Source: Mastigias papua
Taxonomy: Eukaryota; Cnidaria; Scyphozoa; Rhizostomeae; Mastigiidae
DNA length: 64,000 nucleotides
Direction: 5' to 3'
Assembly (NCBI GenBank): GCA_964019165.1
Contig: OZ025276.1
Span: forward strand, 8,812,005 to 8,876,004
Every line of letters begins with the position of its first letter. The stretch's first letter is position 1. The translations under genes were made by a program, and so were the position numbers. The notes under the pieces are model-generated. The model was not told the origin of the DNA. It saw nothing but the letters and a program-made list of their open reading frames with translations, and made no database searches. Below, one piece after another: positions 31,936-42,952 of this stretch.

Positions 31936-32513
31936 GCTCTGGTTTTCGACCAACTAGTAGACTGTAGCCATCAGGCTAGCAATTGATCTCCTGGTCTCAG
32001 CATGGTCGCTACGGTGTACTTCGAATTTCACAACTACTTCAGTTTGGTAATCATGATCTATATAATACCTTCTCTGTTAAGGAAGCAAGCAAGGTTCAGC
32101 AAAATAAAGGTAAAATACTTCCCTAGTCCACCAGTGATCCACCAGATATAATTGGATATGTAATATTTCCACATTTCCTTGTAAAAAAGGTCTACTCTCT
32201 AGCGAGCCCCGAAATGCTCTAATTGCGCGCATGCTCATATCTCACCTGATCCCAGGACCGGGAACAGGTCTGGTTGGATGACTGAAGCCAAATTGCTTGC
32301 AGCTATCCTCATTGTAAAAACTCAGTCGGCAAACATATTTGGGGCTGTTTTTGAGGCAGCGTAGCAGGCTGGTTCGCCAAGTGAGATCGCACCGTCTTAA
32401 GAAGCAATATGAAATTCTATTTCGTTTATATGGAGACAAAAACAAGCTGGTAACCGGGATCTTAACGCAGCGCTGCCCAGATCTCGGTTGGTGAGATGGA
32501 AAGTGCTCCATAC
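31936..32513. other. Non-coding stretch left of duplication copy A
   Basis: Short chance frames only. No recognisable gene or clear repeat boundary is seen. Confidence 0.4.
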
Positions 32514-32551
32514 AAAAACTTCATCCCGCTTGCCGAACTGTATTGGAACAC

Positions 32552-32608
32552 ATTTAGCATGCACAAAAGCCAAATGTAATTGAGCATGCATAAAAGCCAT
32601 ATGTAATT
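32552..32608. repeat. 27-bp repeat, short allele in copy A
   Basis: About two units of the TGAGCATGCATAAAAGCC repeat. The matching place in copy B holds about 60 units (40767-42390). Confidence 0.8.
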
Positions 32609-32978
32609 AACGCCAACTGCATTGCAGTTAGCTATGCTGTGATAAGTTGTGGATGAGATTATGAACGACCATAGTACATGGGCTAAAATTTCTCCATATC
32701 AACACGAGAAGCCCAGAACATGAGACAAATTTCAGCCTGCTTACCGAGCTGAGCCAACCCGTATAGTGGGCCCATAGAAACAGGTCCTTAATGATAAAAC
32801 CAGGCTGAACACAGATCTTTTCACAGCAACACAGACATAACTTAAGCATGGGCGAGCAATTAATCAACATCGATTACATGGAAAACAGCAAATGATAAAA
32901 ACGAAACAGAAAATAAATCTGACCAACTCAGTCGTTCATATCTTCGTTGTAGAGTCAATAATCCAAATTGTCTCCCAT

Positions 32979-35328
32979 CTATGCATGTGATGGTTCGCCA
33001 ACAATAATAGTACAAACACCCTCGACGCATTCCATACCGCAAGGCATGCACACAATATCGTCTGAGCAGGCATCACAACTCTAAAAAGCGCAAAGTACGA
33101 GAGAATTAAGAACCGTGCTGAAGAAGGGCAAAATTTGATGGTTATGGTCTCTCTCATGATAGAGGAACGTTGGGTGTGTGGCTTCATAATACTTGCGTGG
33201 AGGAGAAAATTCAAGTTCACTGTTTGAATATTGTATTCTTGAAAGTACTCTTATCACTGAGAAAAGGTCTTCAACCTTTGAAAACTGCGTACCCCCAGTA
33301 TATTGCAAATTAATACTTTGAGGTCATTATTTTACTTAATGATCTGCATCACAACCTCCTAAGATTCTGTGTTGTAGTGCACTGATGAAGATTATATCAG
33401 AATGTATGCAATTGGAAAAGAATAATATGCCTTAGCTGCTTATGTAATATTGTGTGATTACCTATGTATGATTTGTATTGTATATGTGAAATTAAGTCGG
33501 TGAGTCTGTAATATCGTCAATCGTAAGTACTGTCTCTATAATGTCCTGTTATTGTCGCGTGTGCATCTGTACCCTGTAGTTATGACTCTAGTTAAGTGTA
33601 AGAGAATTAGAAGAATTAGTTAGTTGAGATTCGGAGTTGAAGTAATAAAGACGTGCCTCTCTGAGTCGAGCTATCTGTTACACTTAATTATATATATATG
33701 TTCCACACCCAGGGTTTTTATATTAGCTATTTTAGAAACTTGATTTTACTTTATATATCATAGAAAATTTTAAGTATTATAGCGATCTCTTTCTGTGTAC
33801 TTATTTTATCTGATTTGTATTTTAGTATAATAGTCGTATTTAAGTAGCTAATCTTCTTTAGCTATTATTGTATGACCAACATTAAAGAAATTTATAATAC
33901 TAATTGTTGAGATCTAACAATAATTAAGACGTGTCACTCATTGAAACTTAGTTTCACCCTCAGACTGTAACGAAGGTTTTTAAATATTGAAATGGTCTGT
34001 GCTCTGAAACATTGTGTAAAAGTTTCACCTGAGTTGCAAATATTCACATGTCTGAAATGAAATATATTACTACTACCAAAAAATGAAACTAATTATGGTC
34101 AGACGTCTTTCGCCTATGGTGGGGCAAAGGTTTGGATGAATCTGACCATTAAAATTCAAATGGAACCATCGATTAAATCCTTCAACATTGATTCAATCTT
34201 TCAACATAGATTCAATCCTACAGCACTGGCATAATCCTTCAACATTGACTCAATCCTACAGTATTGGCATAATCCTTCAACATTGACTCAATCCTACAAC
34301 ATTGGCATAATCCTTCAACATTGATTCAATCCTTCAACATTGACTCAAATCTTTAACATTTGTAACGTATTGATGTTCTATGTTCTAGTTCGTTCTGTGT
34401 TGCATCTCGTGACAGTAAACTCCCATGTAGTTTTAGTACTACCCTTTCAGAGCAATGTGTTTGTTTCTGTCATTGCGTATTGTGTTCTGATGTAACAAGT
34501 GTTGCTTAGCGCTTTCCTATATTACGTGTATATAAGCGTTTGATTCAGTTCTTGCCGTTAAAACGATAAGACATATACAAATAGTAGCTTTTATTGCGTA
34601 GTTTCCAACTTAGGCTAGGCCTCCGTCGAGAAAACCCTTGTCGTCGTAGTACCATTATGAATAATGTTATTTCAAAAACAAACTGATCCATCTCTTAGTA
34701 CTGTTGTTCTACGTGTTGCAGAATGAGGTGATTCCTCGTTGTTTTACATGCTTAGCGCGTTGTGCGCAATTGCCTCAACAAAGTGTAAAGACAAGGACAT
34801 GATTTAGACTTACGACTTTTCTCGAATATTCTTTGCCGTCTAACCACTGTATTATGAGCTAACAAATGTTGAAGTTCATTGGTCTGACTAATTGTTTTTC
34901 TTATTCTTGATTGGTTAGCTAAATTTCTAATTCCTGTTGTTATTGTGTATAATACCCTTCGTTGTAAGTTGAGTTTACAGGCTACATTGAACAAGCCTAT
35001 CGCGAAGGTAATGATTCACAAGAGCATATAGAGATCAGAAAACGGTGTCTTATTCGTGTTTCTCTAAGAATCAGCAAGAAGAGAATTTCCGATTCTCTTT
35101 AGCCTCTCGCCTAGGCTTGAAGACTGCACAAGCATCAGCCACTGAAGAGAGACCGTTTACCTTTTACTGTGATTTAATTCCTCAACATCGATTAATCCTC
35201 CAATATCGATTCAATTGCACAGAAATTCAATCCATGCACAACACTTGGGACACTTGCATGCAAGGAAGTTCTCTTTACATCAAACTCCATATCATATTAG
35301 TATACAAATGTCTACCATATGAATTCTA

Positions 35329-35395
<67 letters not shown>

Positions 35396-35648
35396 TAATG
35401 TAATATATAATTTGATGGAACAGTAGGAGTTGTCAACTGGGTCTCAACAAAACCCCACATTGAGAGTGGAAGGCTTCAAGAGAGGTTACATTCCTGGAGA
35501 TACCAACATAAACAATCAAATGAAACATGCACAAAAATATGATTACCCTCTTTTGAATAACGTCGTATCTTCCGTTATAAGGAGATGAGATCACAAAGGC
35601 TGCTAATGCCAAGACCAAGAAAGTCACCAATACAAATTTCCTATACAT
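32979..35648 (-). CDS. Secreted six-cysteine peptide precursor, copy A (spliced)
   Basis: Coding exon 2 (ATG at 35648, exon 35547-35685) encodes a 22-residue signal peptide and a short propeptide ending in the dibasic pair KR exactly at the donor (AGG|GTAATC). Coding exon 3 (32979-33080, acceptor CGCTTTTTAG, phase 0) encodes the 33-residue mature part with six cysteines spaced C-x2-C-x5-C-x2-C-x3-C-x4-C, and the stop at 32979-32981. A non-coding exon 1 is likely at 35984 to about 36060 (donor ATAAG|GTGTGT). The precursor is 67 residues. A leader, a KR cleavage site and a compact cysteine framework suggest an exported disulphide-stabilised peptide, as in cnidarian toxin-like, antimicrobial or SCRiP-type families. 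Which of these is not decided by the sequence. Intron 2 (2.47 kb) holds the TA microsatellite and the 681-bp segment absent from copy B. Confidence 0.7.
33226..33906. other. 681-bp segment present in copy A only
   Basis: Copy B passes directly from CAGTTTG to TTGAGATC at 48312, while copy A has 681 bp in between. The segment contains an AATAAAGACGTGCC polyadenylation-like stretch followed by CTATCTGTTACA, reminiscent of an LTR 3' end, but no clean target duplication is seen. A deletion in copy B is equally possible. Confidence 0.5.
34174..34368. repeat. Degenerate 19-21-bp tandem repeat (AATCCTTCAACATTGACTC)
   Basis: About ten imperfect units in copy A. The matching stretch in copy B (48589-48655) has about three, so the array length changed after duplication. 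Confidence 0.75.
35331..35389. repeat. (AT)n microsatellite
   Basis: About 29 AT units in intron 2 of the copy A peptide gene. Copy B has a much longer (TG)n(TA)n tract at the same place. Confidence 0.95.
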
Positions 35649-37341
35649 TTTTTAGAATTCCCTTCAATGCAATGCACTGTTCTCCCTAAAATGAAATAAT
35701 TATATTATTTTTCATGAATTATCTAACTTTCTCAGTTCAATTCTCAAAAATTCCTTCTGAGAGCAATAATTCTTTGTATCAGGGCGGGTTAGAACTACTT
35801 GTAGGACAACTAAAAAGATTTTCTGAAGATGAATCCGAATCTGTTGAGGAGGCTCGTCATTGGGCATAGCTTCAACAGCATAAACTGCACATCACTAGAA
35901 ATCTTAATAAATTGTATTAATAATAGAATGAAAACAATTATGAATTAAAGGGGAATATAAAACAACTGAAACAAGATACACACCTTATCAAATCTCTCCG
36001 AAGCCAGATTAACCTCGAAATAACTGATACTTAAGACATCTGTGAGACCCGCATTTAAGTAGAAAACATCACCTTCTACTCAGCAAATAAATGCGATGCA
36101 GTATCTCCATGCCAAAATACCAACGCAGGGGTATTCTTCTTTCTCTCGGTAGTACACATTTAACAGCAAAACATTCCATAAAATCCATAGCAACAACTTC
36201 TCACTACCCCCTTTCAGTAGATGTTATAATGGGCACTGCAAATCTATGCTGCAACAAGAAAGGTCGTTCCGATAAGATGTGTGATTTATTCCTTGCAATT
36301 TTTGCAGCTGTCTAGTTGATTAGAAAGTCGTTTGTAAATGAAATGTGCAAAAACAAGTTCCTGAAAATGCGTTGGCACCTTAGACAATTAACATAAATAT
36401 GCATCCTGCAACTATGAGGTACAATTCAGTCATCATTGCAGTTGTTTTTTCATCCAAAAGAGGTCAAAATTCATGCATCATAAAAGTAATTACCACAACC
36501 CGAAAAACATACAGCTGAAATTGTCTACTTTACGAGCTTCTGCTGACAGAATCCTATATTTAATATAGTGTACATAGCCACGAGCTCATAACTAACATTA
36601 AATCACGCACGCAAATCAATATTAATTACCTCGATTAAATGCTCATTCAGCATAATTGAACAATGAACCAGCGTTTCCTGGCACATTCCTACAATTGAAA
36701 AACCGTAAACAGGTATGACAAGAAACATATGGACTTTAGACAAAACAAGGTTTAGCATGAGACTGTGCTCGAAACATTTTTGCCAGAATCTTTTAGCTTG
36801 TTCTTATTGTTTAACATAGCAAAACTACCAAGTCAATGAATATCCTCCCCAATACATTTTGGCAGGAAATGAGGGGGCAAGTAAGACCCCGTTTACTCTG
36901 TATCGGTTCACTTTTTGATCCAATACAAACACTGTTCCAAGCAATTATGTATACACTGTGCCGGAACAGTTTAGTTTCGTAGCGGATCACTTGCGAGTAT
37001 GTAAACGAGAAGCTGCTCCGATACAATCCTCGCAGTGAACTACAAGGTGATCCAAAACAAAGAAACTGGGTCTCACACAAAAACTCGGCAAATAAATTTC
37101 TGACAGATAAACTTCGTCAAAAAAATTCCAACAATCTTCCAGAATGTCTTCAGGACAAAATTTCTTTGTCGATTTTTAACACAAATGATGCCAGGATACT
37201 ACCAATATCCTAAGAAGCAGAACATACAGTTCCCTAGATATTCAGCATGGTATTCAGCCTGTAGGTACCGACCTTTGGAGGGATTTGAGGATCAAGCCAT
37301 CCCTCCCGAAGCCTCATGATACAGAACAGCAAACGTTTGTT

Positions 37342-37647
37342 TTTATAAGAGACCAGTTTATGAAACCGGTTAAGAAACTTTAGAAATTCTTGTTCCATCT
37401 TTCACAGTTTCGCAAACACATTTTTCCTCCACAAATGTAAAATTGTCCATTACAGTATTTTTTATGTGCTTAAAAGCCAATATGTCATATGGACACTAGA
37501 AAAAGGAATGTTTTCTACGTTTTGTTTTCATTTTCACTACAACTGTTTTCAGTAAATTAAGAAACTTTTAAGAAACCTCCAGAACTAACATGTGGCCAGA
37601 AAATAAGAAGCTTTCACTGCTAGGCCTTGAGCTAGGTCTCTTATAAA
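37342..37647. mobile_element. Inverted-repeat element, TTTATAAGAGACC family (copy A)
   Basis: Starts TTTATAAGAGACCAG and ends with the reverse complement of TTTATAAGAGACCTAG, enclosing about 280 bp without coding capacity. Relatives are at 53117-53422 (by duplication) and 60290-60612 (independent, more diverged). The right end alone recurs at the start of copy C. Confidence 0.65.
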
Positions 37648-38904
37648 AAAGCGTACATTGCAATAGAATCGTGTAGGCGGTATATTTTCTAATTTTATTT
37701 ACGTGAAGGCAAATGAAAAGAGATGCATCTAGCATTCAAGACAATGTACAGTTAAATTGTGAAAAAGCAGATGTAGAATGATTTGAAGTTGGCAATAAAA
37801 AGCAATTAGAATTATTTTTATCCAACGATCATGACAATGAACTCAAGTCAGGAAGCAACAATGATGATGATGACGATAATGACGACGACGATGCTAGTGA
37901 TGAGAGCTAGCCCATGGTTGGGGACCTCCTCATGGTGGTGAGTGGGCACAGGGAGGCATTGCCCTTAAGTTGATGGCGATTCATCTCGCAGAGATTCAGA
38001 ATTGAGGCAGATGCTGACCTGTAGCACACTGCTCAACCAGGCCCCTTCAGCGAAAATTAGGCTCAGCAGCCTCAGGCTGCAGTTCTGATAAGTAGCTGTT
38101 GGGGGGCAACAGAGTGGATTGAGTGTAGCCAACTCAATTACCTCTTCTAATCAAGTTGCAGGCAATTACTGGCCTCTCAGTCAACTCAGGCCCCACAAGG
38201 GGCATAATGGGAGAACAGACAAACAGATAGGTGATGGGATACACAATTTGGATTTCTGATGTCATATGTATTCGTTTCTTTATTTCTTAATCCCGTAAAA
38301 GCAAACGAAACGACCAACATGTTTTAATTGTGATATGATTGTGTTTTATACAGTTATTTTTTGTACAGTCATAGACTAAAAAGTAGCAACAAATGGTAAC
38401 ATACTAGCAGATGCGCACTACTAGTACATGTCAGGCCTATCAACTAATGAAATCACTTGAGGGGGCAAGATGTCAAGAAGAATGTCAGAGGTACACTCTC
38501 CAAAGGGATTAAGAATTCATTCCATTAAACCATCACCTATGTTGAGGTACATAATACAGTTTATCAAAATTAGAACTATTCAGAGCATCTCCAAATACAA
38601 TCTCAGCAAACTATTTGGGGCACTGCCTTCCCTGCCTCTTCCCACCTCCAATGGGCCCGGTACATGGAGCTAGAATACTCCTATTTTTTTTATGGGCAGC
38701 CACAAAGATCATGAATAAATAGGAAGATAACATGGTTATCAATAACATCTCAGACCAGTCGGTAAAACCTATAAATATAACAGTGTTCATACACATCCCG
38801 CCTGATGTTTTTCCTGACTTTTCCTGACTGTTTTCTTGAAAATGAAGTTGTTTTTTCTGACTACATGTCAGAAATAAATAATATTTTTCCTGACTAACGG
38901 GTGT

Positions 38905-40730
38905 GACAAATGACGCAAGCGACCAACCCATCTTTCAAAACCAAGTAATTGAGCACATTTTCCCAAATTGCATAAGAAAAGGAGGCTCTTTGCTCAACTG
39001 GAACAAAAATATCATAAACTGTACAACATGTAGAGCAGTAGGAAGTTATGCCCCCTTTGAGCTTGTTCTTGACAGTTTTATATTGCTCTTCCCAGTTAAG
39101 GCTTTCATCGATGTTAATCCCCAAATATTTTATCTTTTCTACCCTTTTGATAACTTCATTATTAAGGACAAGGTTTGGTACTTCCATTGCCTACCCTGTT
39201 CAATTTTCTTCTGTGGCTTACAACCATAAATTCACTCTTGCTTGCATTCAAGCTAAGCTTGTTTATTCTCATCCAGTTCGATATATTTTCCAGTTCATTT
39301 TTCATATCTGTTATTAGGTCATTAAGGTTTTATGATGCGATAGTTGCACTTGTATCATCGGCATACATATTTGGAGTCATGTATTCCAAGCAATTCTCAA
39401 AATCATTAACATACAGTAAGAATAGCAAGGGTCCCAAACACGAGCCCTGTGGAATACCACACTTCAAAATATCTCTACTAGAGTTAGCTCCATCCCAGTG
39501 ACAAACTGCTCTCTATTGGTCAGGTAAGAAGTGAACCAGTTGTAGGAAGTACTCTCGATGCCATACTTTCGTAGCTTCAGCAATAACGTTTTGTGGTCAA
39601 CTGTATCAAAAGCTTTCTTAAGGTCAAGGAATATACTCAAGTTCATTTTCCCCTCATCACAGCTCTTTAACCATGGGTCTATAACATTAAGTAGACATGT
39701 TACTGTGTTGTGCAGTTTTGAAATGCAAATTGGTTCGAACATAGTTCGTTGTACCCTTTTAGATACTCCATTAAGTGGTCGTGTACAATCTTTTCTAGTA
39801 TCCTCGATACAGCTGACAATACTGAAATGGGCCTGTAATTGTTGACATCTGTTTTAGATCCCGTTTTATAAATTGGAGTTACTCTGGCCAATTTCCAAAT
39901 CTAGGGAAAAACACCCTTTTCTAAAGATGCATTGAATATCAGTGTTATGGCTTTGAGACTAAGTGTACAGCATCCTTCAATATTTTGACGGGGATCCTAT
40001 CAGCACCAGGGAATTTAGACTTATTCAGGGCTCTTATTGCACGTTCCACATACTCTACGCTTACTGTTTCTAATTTAAATCTGGCATTATTGATTTCGAT
40101 CCCAGGCACCTTAGAGGATCATCAAGAGGTTGGCTACTAACTTTCTCTGCTAACTTAGGCCCAACGGTTGTGAAATGTTTGTTGAAAGCTTCTGAAATTT
40201 GTAAAGGTGTTTTAAGTTCTGTGCCCTTGAAAATGATTTTTTGGGTAACCGTGTGATTTGAGTTCTTATGCAAAACCTTATTTATTGTTTTCCACATAGC
40301 TTTCGGGTTATTTTGGGTTTCGTCAACTAGGCTATGGTAGTATTCCTGCACTCTATTACGAAGCTCATAAGTAACTTTGTTTCGTAGTTTCTTGTACTCT
40401 GACCAATAGGAAGCATCTTTCTCAGATTTCTTTTTAGTTAAATCACGCTTCTTCATTAGGTTTTTTAAATCAGCTGTGATCCAGGGAGCATGATGACTGG
40501 TTATCTTTGTACGCTTAAGTGGTGCATGCACTTCTAGTAGAGCCGATATAACACTATTGAAATCGAAGGCCATGAGATCAGGGTTGCCATTAGTTGAGGC
40601 TTAAGTCTTGCCCCAATCAATGGTTGACAGTTCGTCCCAAAATAGCTGCTTATCATAACGTCTAAGACTACGCGTTTCAACTATTTTTGTCTGCCTATCA
40701 ATTAATCGCTTTGCATTTATTTTCCTTACA
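38905..40730 (-). pseudogene. LINE: endonuclease tail to reverse transcriptase, broken
   Basis: On the - strand the order is SLRRYDKQLFWDELSTIDW (end of the AP-endonuclease, 40660), then HAPWITADLKNLMKKRDLT and the linker with YWSEYKKLRNKVTYELRNR (40480-40400). RT follows with ARVTPIYKTGSKTDVNNYRP (39890), LDLKKAFDTVDHKTLL (39640), GIPQGSCLGPLLFLLY (39440) and NMYADDTSATIAS (39365), then KIKYLGINIDESLNWEEQYK (39120) and a C-terminal NVLNYLVLKDGLVA block (38930). Frameshifts and stops separate these pieces. Its left end is shared with copy C (57320-57456). Its right end abuts the start of duplication copy B at 40733. Confidence 0.85.
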
Positions 40731-40766
40731 AACACTTCATCCCGCTTGCCGAGCTGTATTGGAACA

Positions 40767-42390
40767 AATTGAGCATGCGTAAGAGCCAAAAGTAATTGAG
40801 CACGCGCAAAAGCCAAATGTAATTGAGCATACGTAAAAGCCAAATGAAACTCAGCATGCGTAAAAGCCAAATGTAATTGAGCATGCGTAAAACTTAAATG
40901 TAATTGACCATGCGCAAAACTTAAATGTAATTGACCATGCATAAAAGCCAAATGTAATCGAGCATGCGCAAAACTTAAATGTAATTGAGCATGCATAAAA
41001 GCCAAATGTAATTGAGCATGCGTAAAAGCCAAATGTACTTGAGCATGCGTAAAAGCCAAATGTAATTGAGCATGCGTAAAAGTCAAATGTACTTGAGCAT
41101 GCGCAAAAGCCAAATGAAACTCAGCATGCGTAAAAGTCCAATGTAATCGAGCATGCATAAAAGCCAAATGTAATCGAGCATGCGCAAAACTTAAATGTAA
41201 TTGAGCATGCGCAAAACTTAAATGTAATTGACCATGCATAAAAGCCAAATGTAATCGAGCATGCGCAAAACTTAAATGTAATTGAGCATGCATAAAAGCC
41301 AAATGTAATTGAGCATGCGTAAAAGCCAAATGTACTTGAGCATGCGTAAAAGCCAAATGCAATTGAACATGCGTAAAAGTCAAATGTAATTGAGCATGCG
41401 CAAAACTTAAATGTAATTTACCATGCGCAAAACTTAAATAAAATTGACCATGCATAAAAGCCAAATGTAATCGAGCATGCGCAAAACTTAAATGTAATTG
41501 AGCATGCACAAAAGCCAAATGTAATCGAGCATGCGCAAAACTTAAATGTAATTGAGCATGCATAAAAGCCAAATGTAATTGAGCATGCGTAAAAACCAAA
41601 TGTACTTGAGCATGCGTAAAAGCCAAATGTAATCGAGCATGCGCAAAACTTAAATGTAATTGACCATGCACAAAAGCCAAATGTAATCGAGCATGCGCAA
41701 AACTTAAATGTAATTGAGCATGCATAAAAGCCAAATGTAATTGAGCATGCGTAAAAGCCAAATGTACTTGAGCATGCGTAAAAGCCAAATGTAATCGAGC
41801 ATGCGCAAAACTTAAATGTAATTGACCATGCACAAAAGCCAAATGTAATCGAGCATGCGCAAAAGCCAAATGTAATTGAGCATGCGTAAAAACCAAATGT
41901 AATTGAGCATGCGTAAAAGTCAAATGTAATTGAGCATGCGCAAAACTTAAATGTAATTGACCATGCGCAAAACTTAAATGTAATTGACCATGCATAAAAG
42001 CCAAATGTAATCGAGCATGCGCAAAACTTAAATGTAATTGACCATGCATAAAAGCCAAATGTAATCGAGCATGCGCAAAACTTAAATGTAATTGACCATG
42101 CATAAAAGCCAAATGTAATCGAGCATGCGCAAAACTTAAATGTAATTGAGCATGCATAAAAGCCAAATGAAATTCAGCATGCGTAAAAGCCAAATGTACT
42201 TGAGCATGCGTAAAAGCCAAATGTAAATGAGCATGCGCAAAAGCCAAATGTAATTGAGCATGCGCAAAACTTAAGTGTACTTGACCATGCGCAAAACTTA
42301 AATGTAATTGACCATGCGTAAAAGCCAAATGTAATCGAGCATGCGCAAAACTTAAATGTAATTGAGCATGCGTAAAAGCCAAATGTAATT
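40767..42390. repeat. 27-bp minisatellite, about 60 units
   Basis: 1,624 bp of a 27-bp unit such as TTGAGCATGCGTAAAAGCC plus AAATGTAA. Each unit carries the palindrome GCATGC or a one-base variant. Units fall into a few types (GCGTAAAAGCC, GCGCAAAACTT, GCATAAAAGCC; TTGAGC, TCGAGC, TTGACC), and groups of four or more types recur in the same order, so there is higher-order structure. Because 27 is a multiple of three, a 593-codon frame of HAQLHLAFT-like nonapeptides stays open on the - strand. It has no sign of being a gene. Confidence 0.95.
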
Positions 42391-42675
42391 ATCGACAACT
42401 GTATTGCAGTTAGCTATGCTGTGATGAGTTGTGGATGAGATTATGAATCAAAATAGTACATGGGCTAAGATTTCTCCGTCAACACAAGCAGCCTTAGACA
42501 CGAGAAAATTTCAGCCTGCTTACCGAGCCGAGCCAACCCGCATAGCGGCTGTCCCATAGAAACAAGCCCTTAATGATAATACCAGGCTGAACACAGATCT
42601 TTACACGGCAACACAGACACAGCTAAGCATGGGCAAGTAATTAATCAGCATAAATTACATGGAAAATAGTAAATA

Positions 42676-42920
42676 TGTAACGTTACGGGGTTCAGCAGAA
42701 CAGAGACGCAAGAAATAGTACACAGAATTTAACGTGATCTTTTCTCTGATTATTTTGTATCTGATCTATATATTTTTCATTTCCAATTTTATATTGTACA
42801 GTCACATGCTCCCGATACCATGAGGCACGTGGCACTAGTGTCACATGCACATGATATCAGAAGGCACGTGAGAATCACTAGCATCATAATTATTAATGTA
42901 AAATGTCTATGTTCGTTACA
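42676..42920 (-). repeat. Gypsy 3' LTR
   Basis: 245 bp, TGTAACG...CGTTACA. It differs from 47738-47982 at a single base that I can see (ATTATTTTGT against ATTATTCTGT). The purine tract ATGGGGGAGGTGG directly abuts its inner side on the - strand. The 4-bp flank AATA (42672-42675) is repeated after the other LTR. Confidence 0.93.
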
Positions 42921-42952
42921 CCACCTCCCCCATAAAATTTAGAGATTAGCAA

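Larger units (their letters stand above)
32514..38535. repeat. Segmental duplication, copy A
   Basis: Collinear with 40733-54310 (copy B). Shared landmarks are the ACTTCATCCCGCTTGCCGA start, the 27-bp repeat, the peptide gene exons, a microsatellite, a 306-bp inverted-repeat element and a GAT/GAC microsatellite. From about 35.65 to 38.5 kb copies A and B are almost identical. The left part is more diverged. Part of it (37632-39039) occurs a third time at 54324-57456. Confidence 0.9.

Noticed and set aside
40601..42382. 593-codon open frame of nonapeptide repeats
   Set aside because: The frame is a by-product of a 27-bp tandem repeat (a multiple of three without stops). Another frame of the same array is open too, and the first codons run into LINE sequence.
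40767..42390. CRISPR-like array
   Set aside because: The 27-bp units are head-to-tail without unique spacers, and the genome is eukaryotic.
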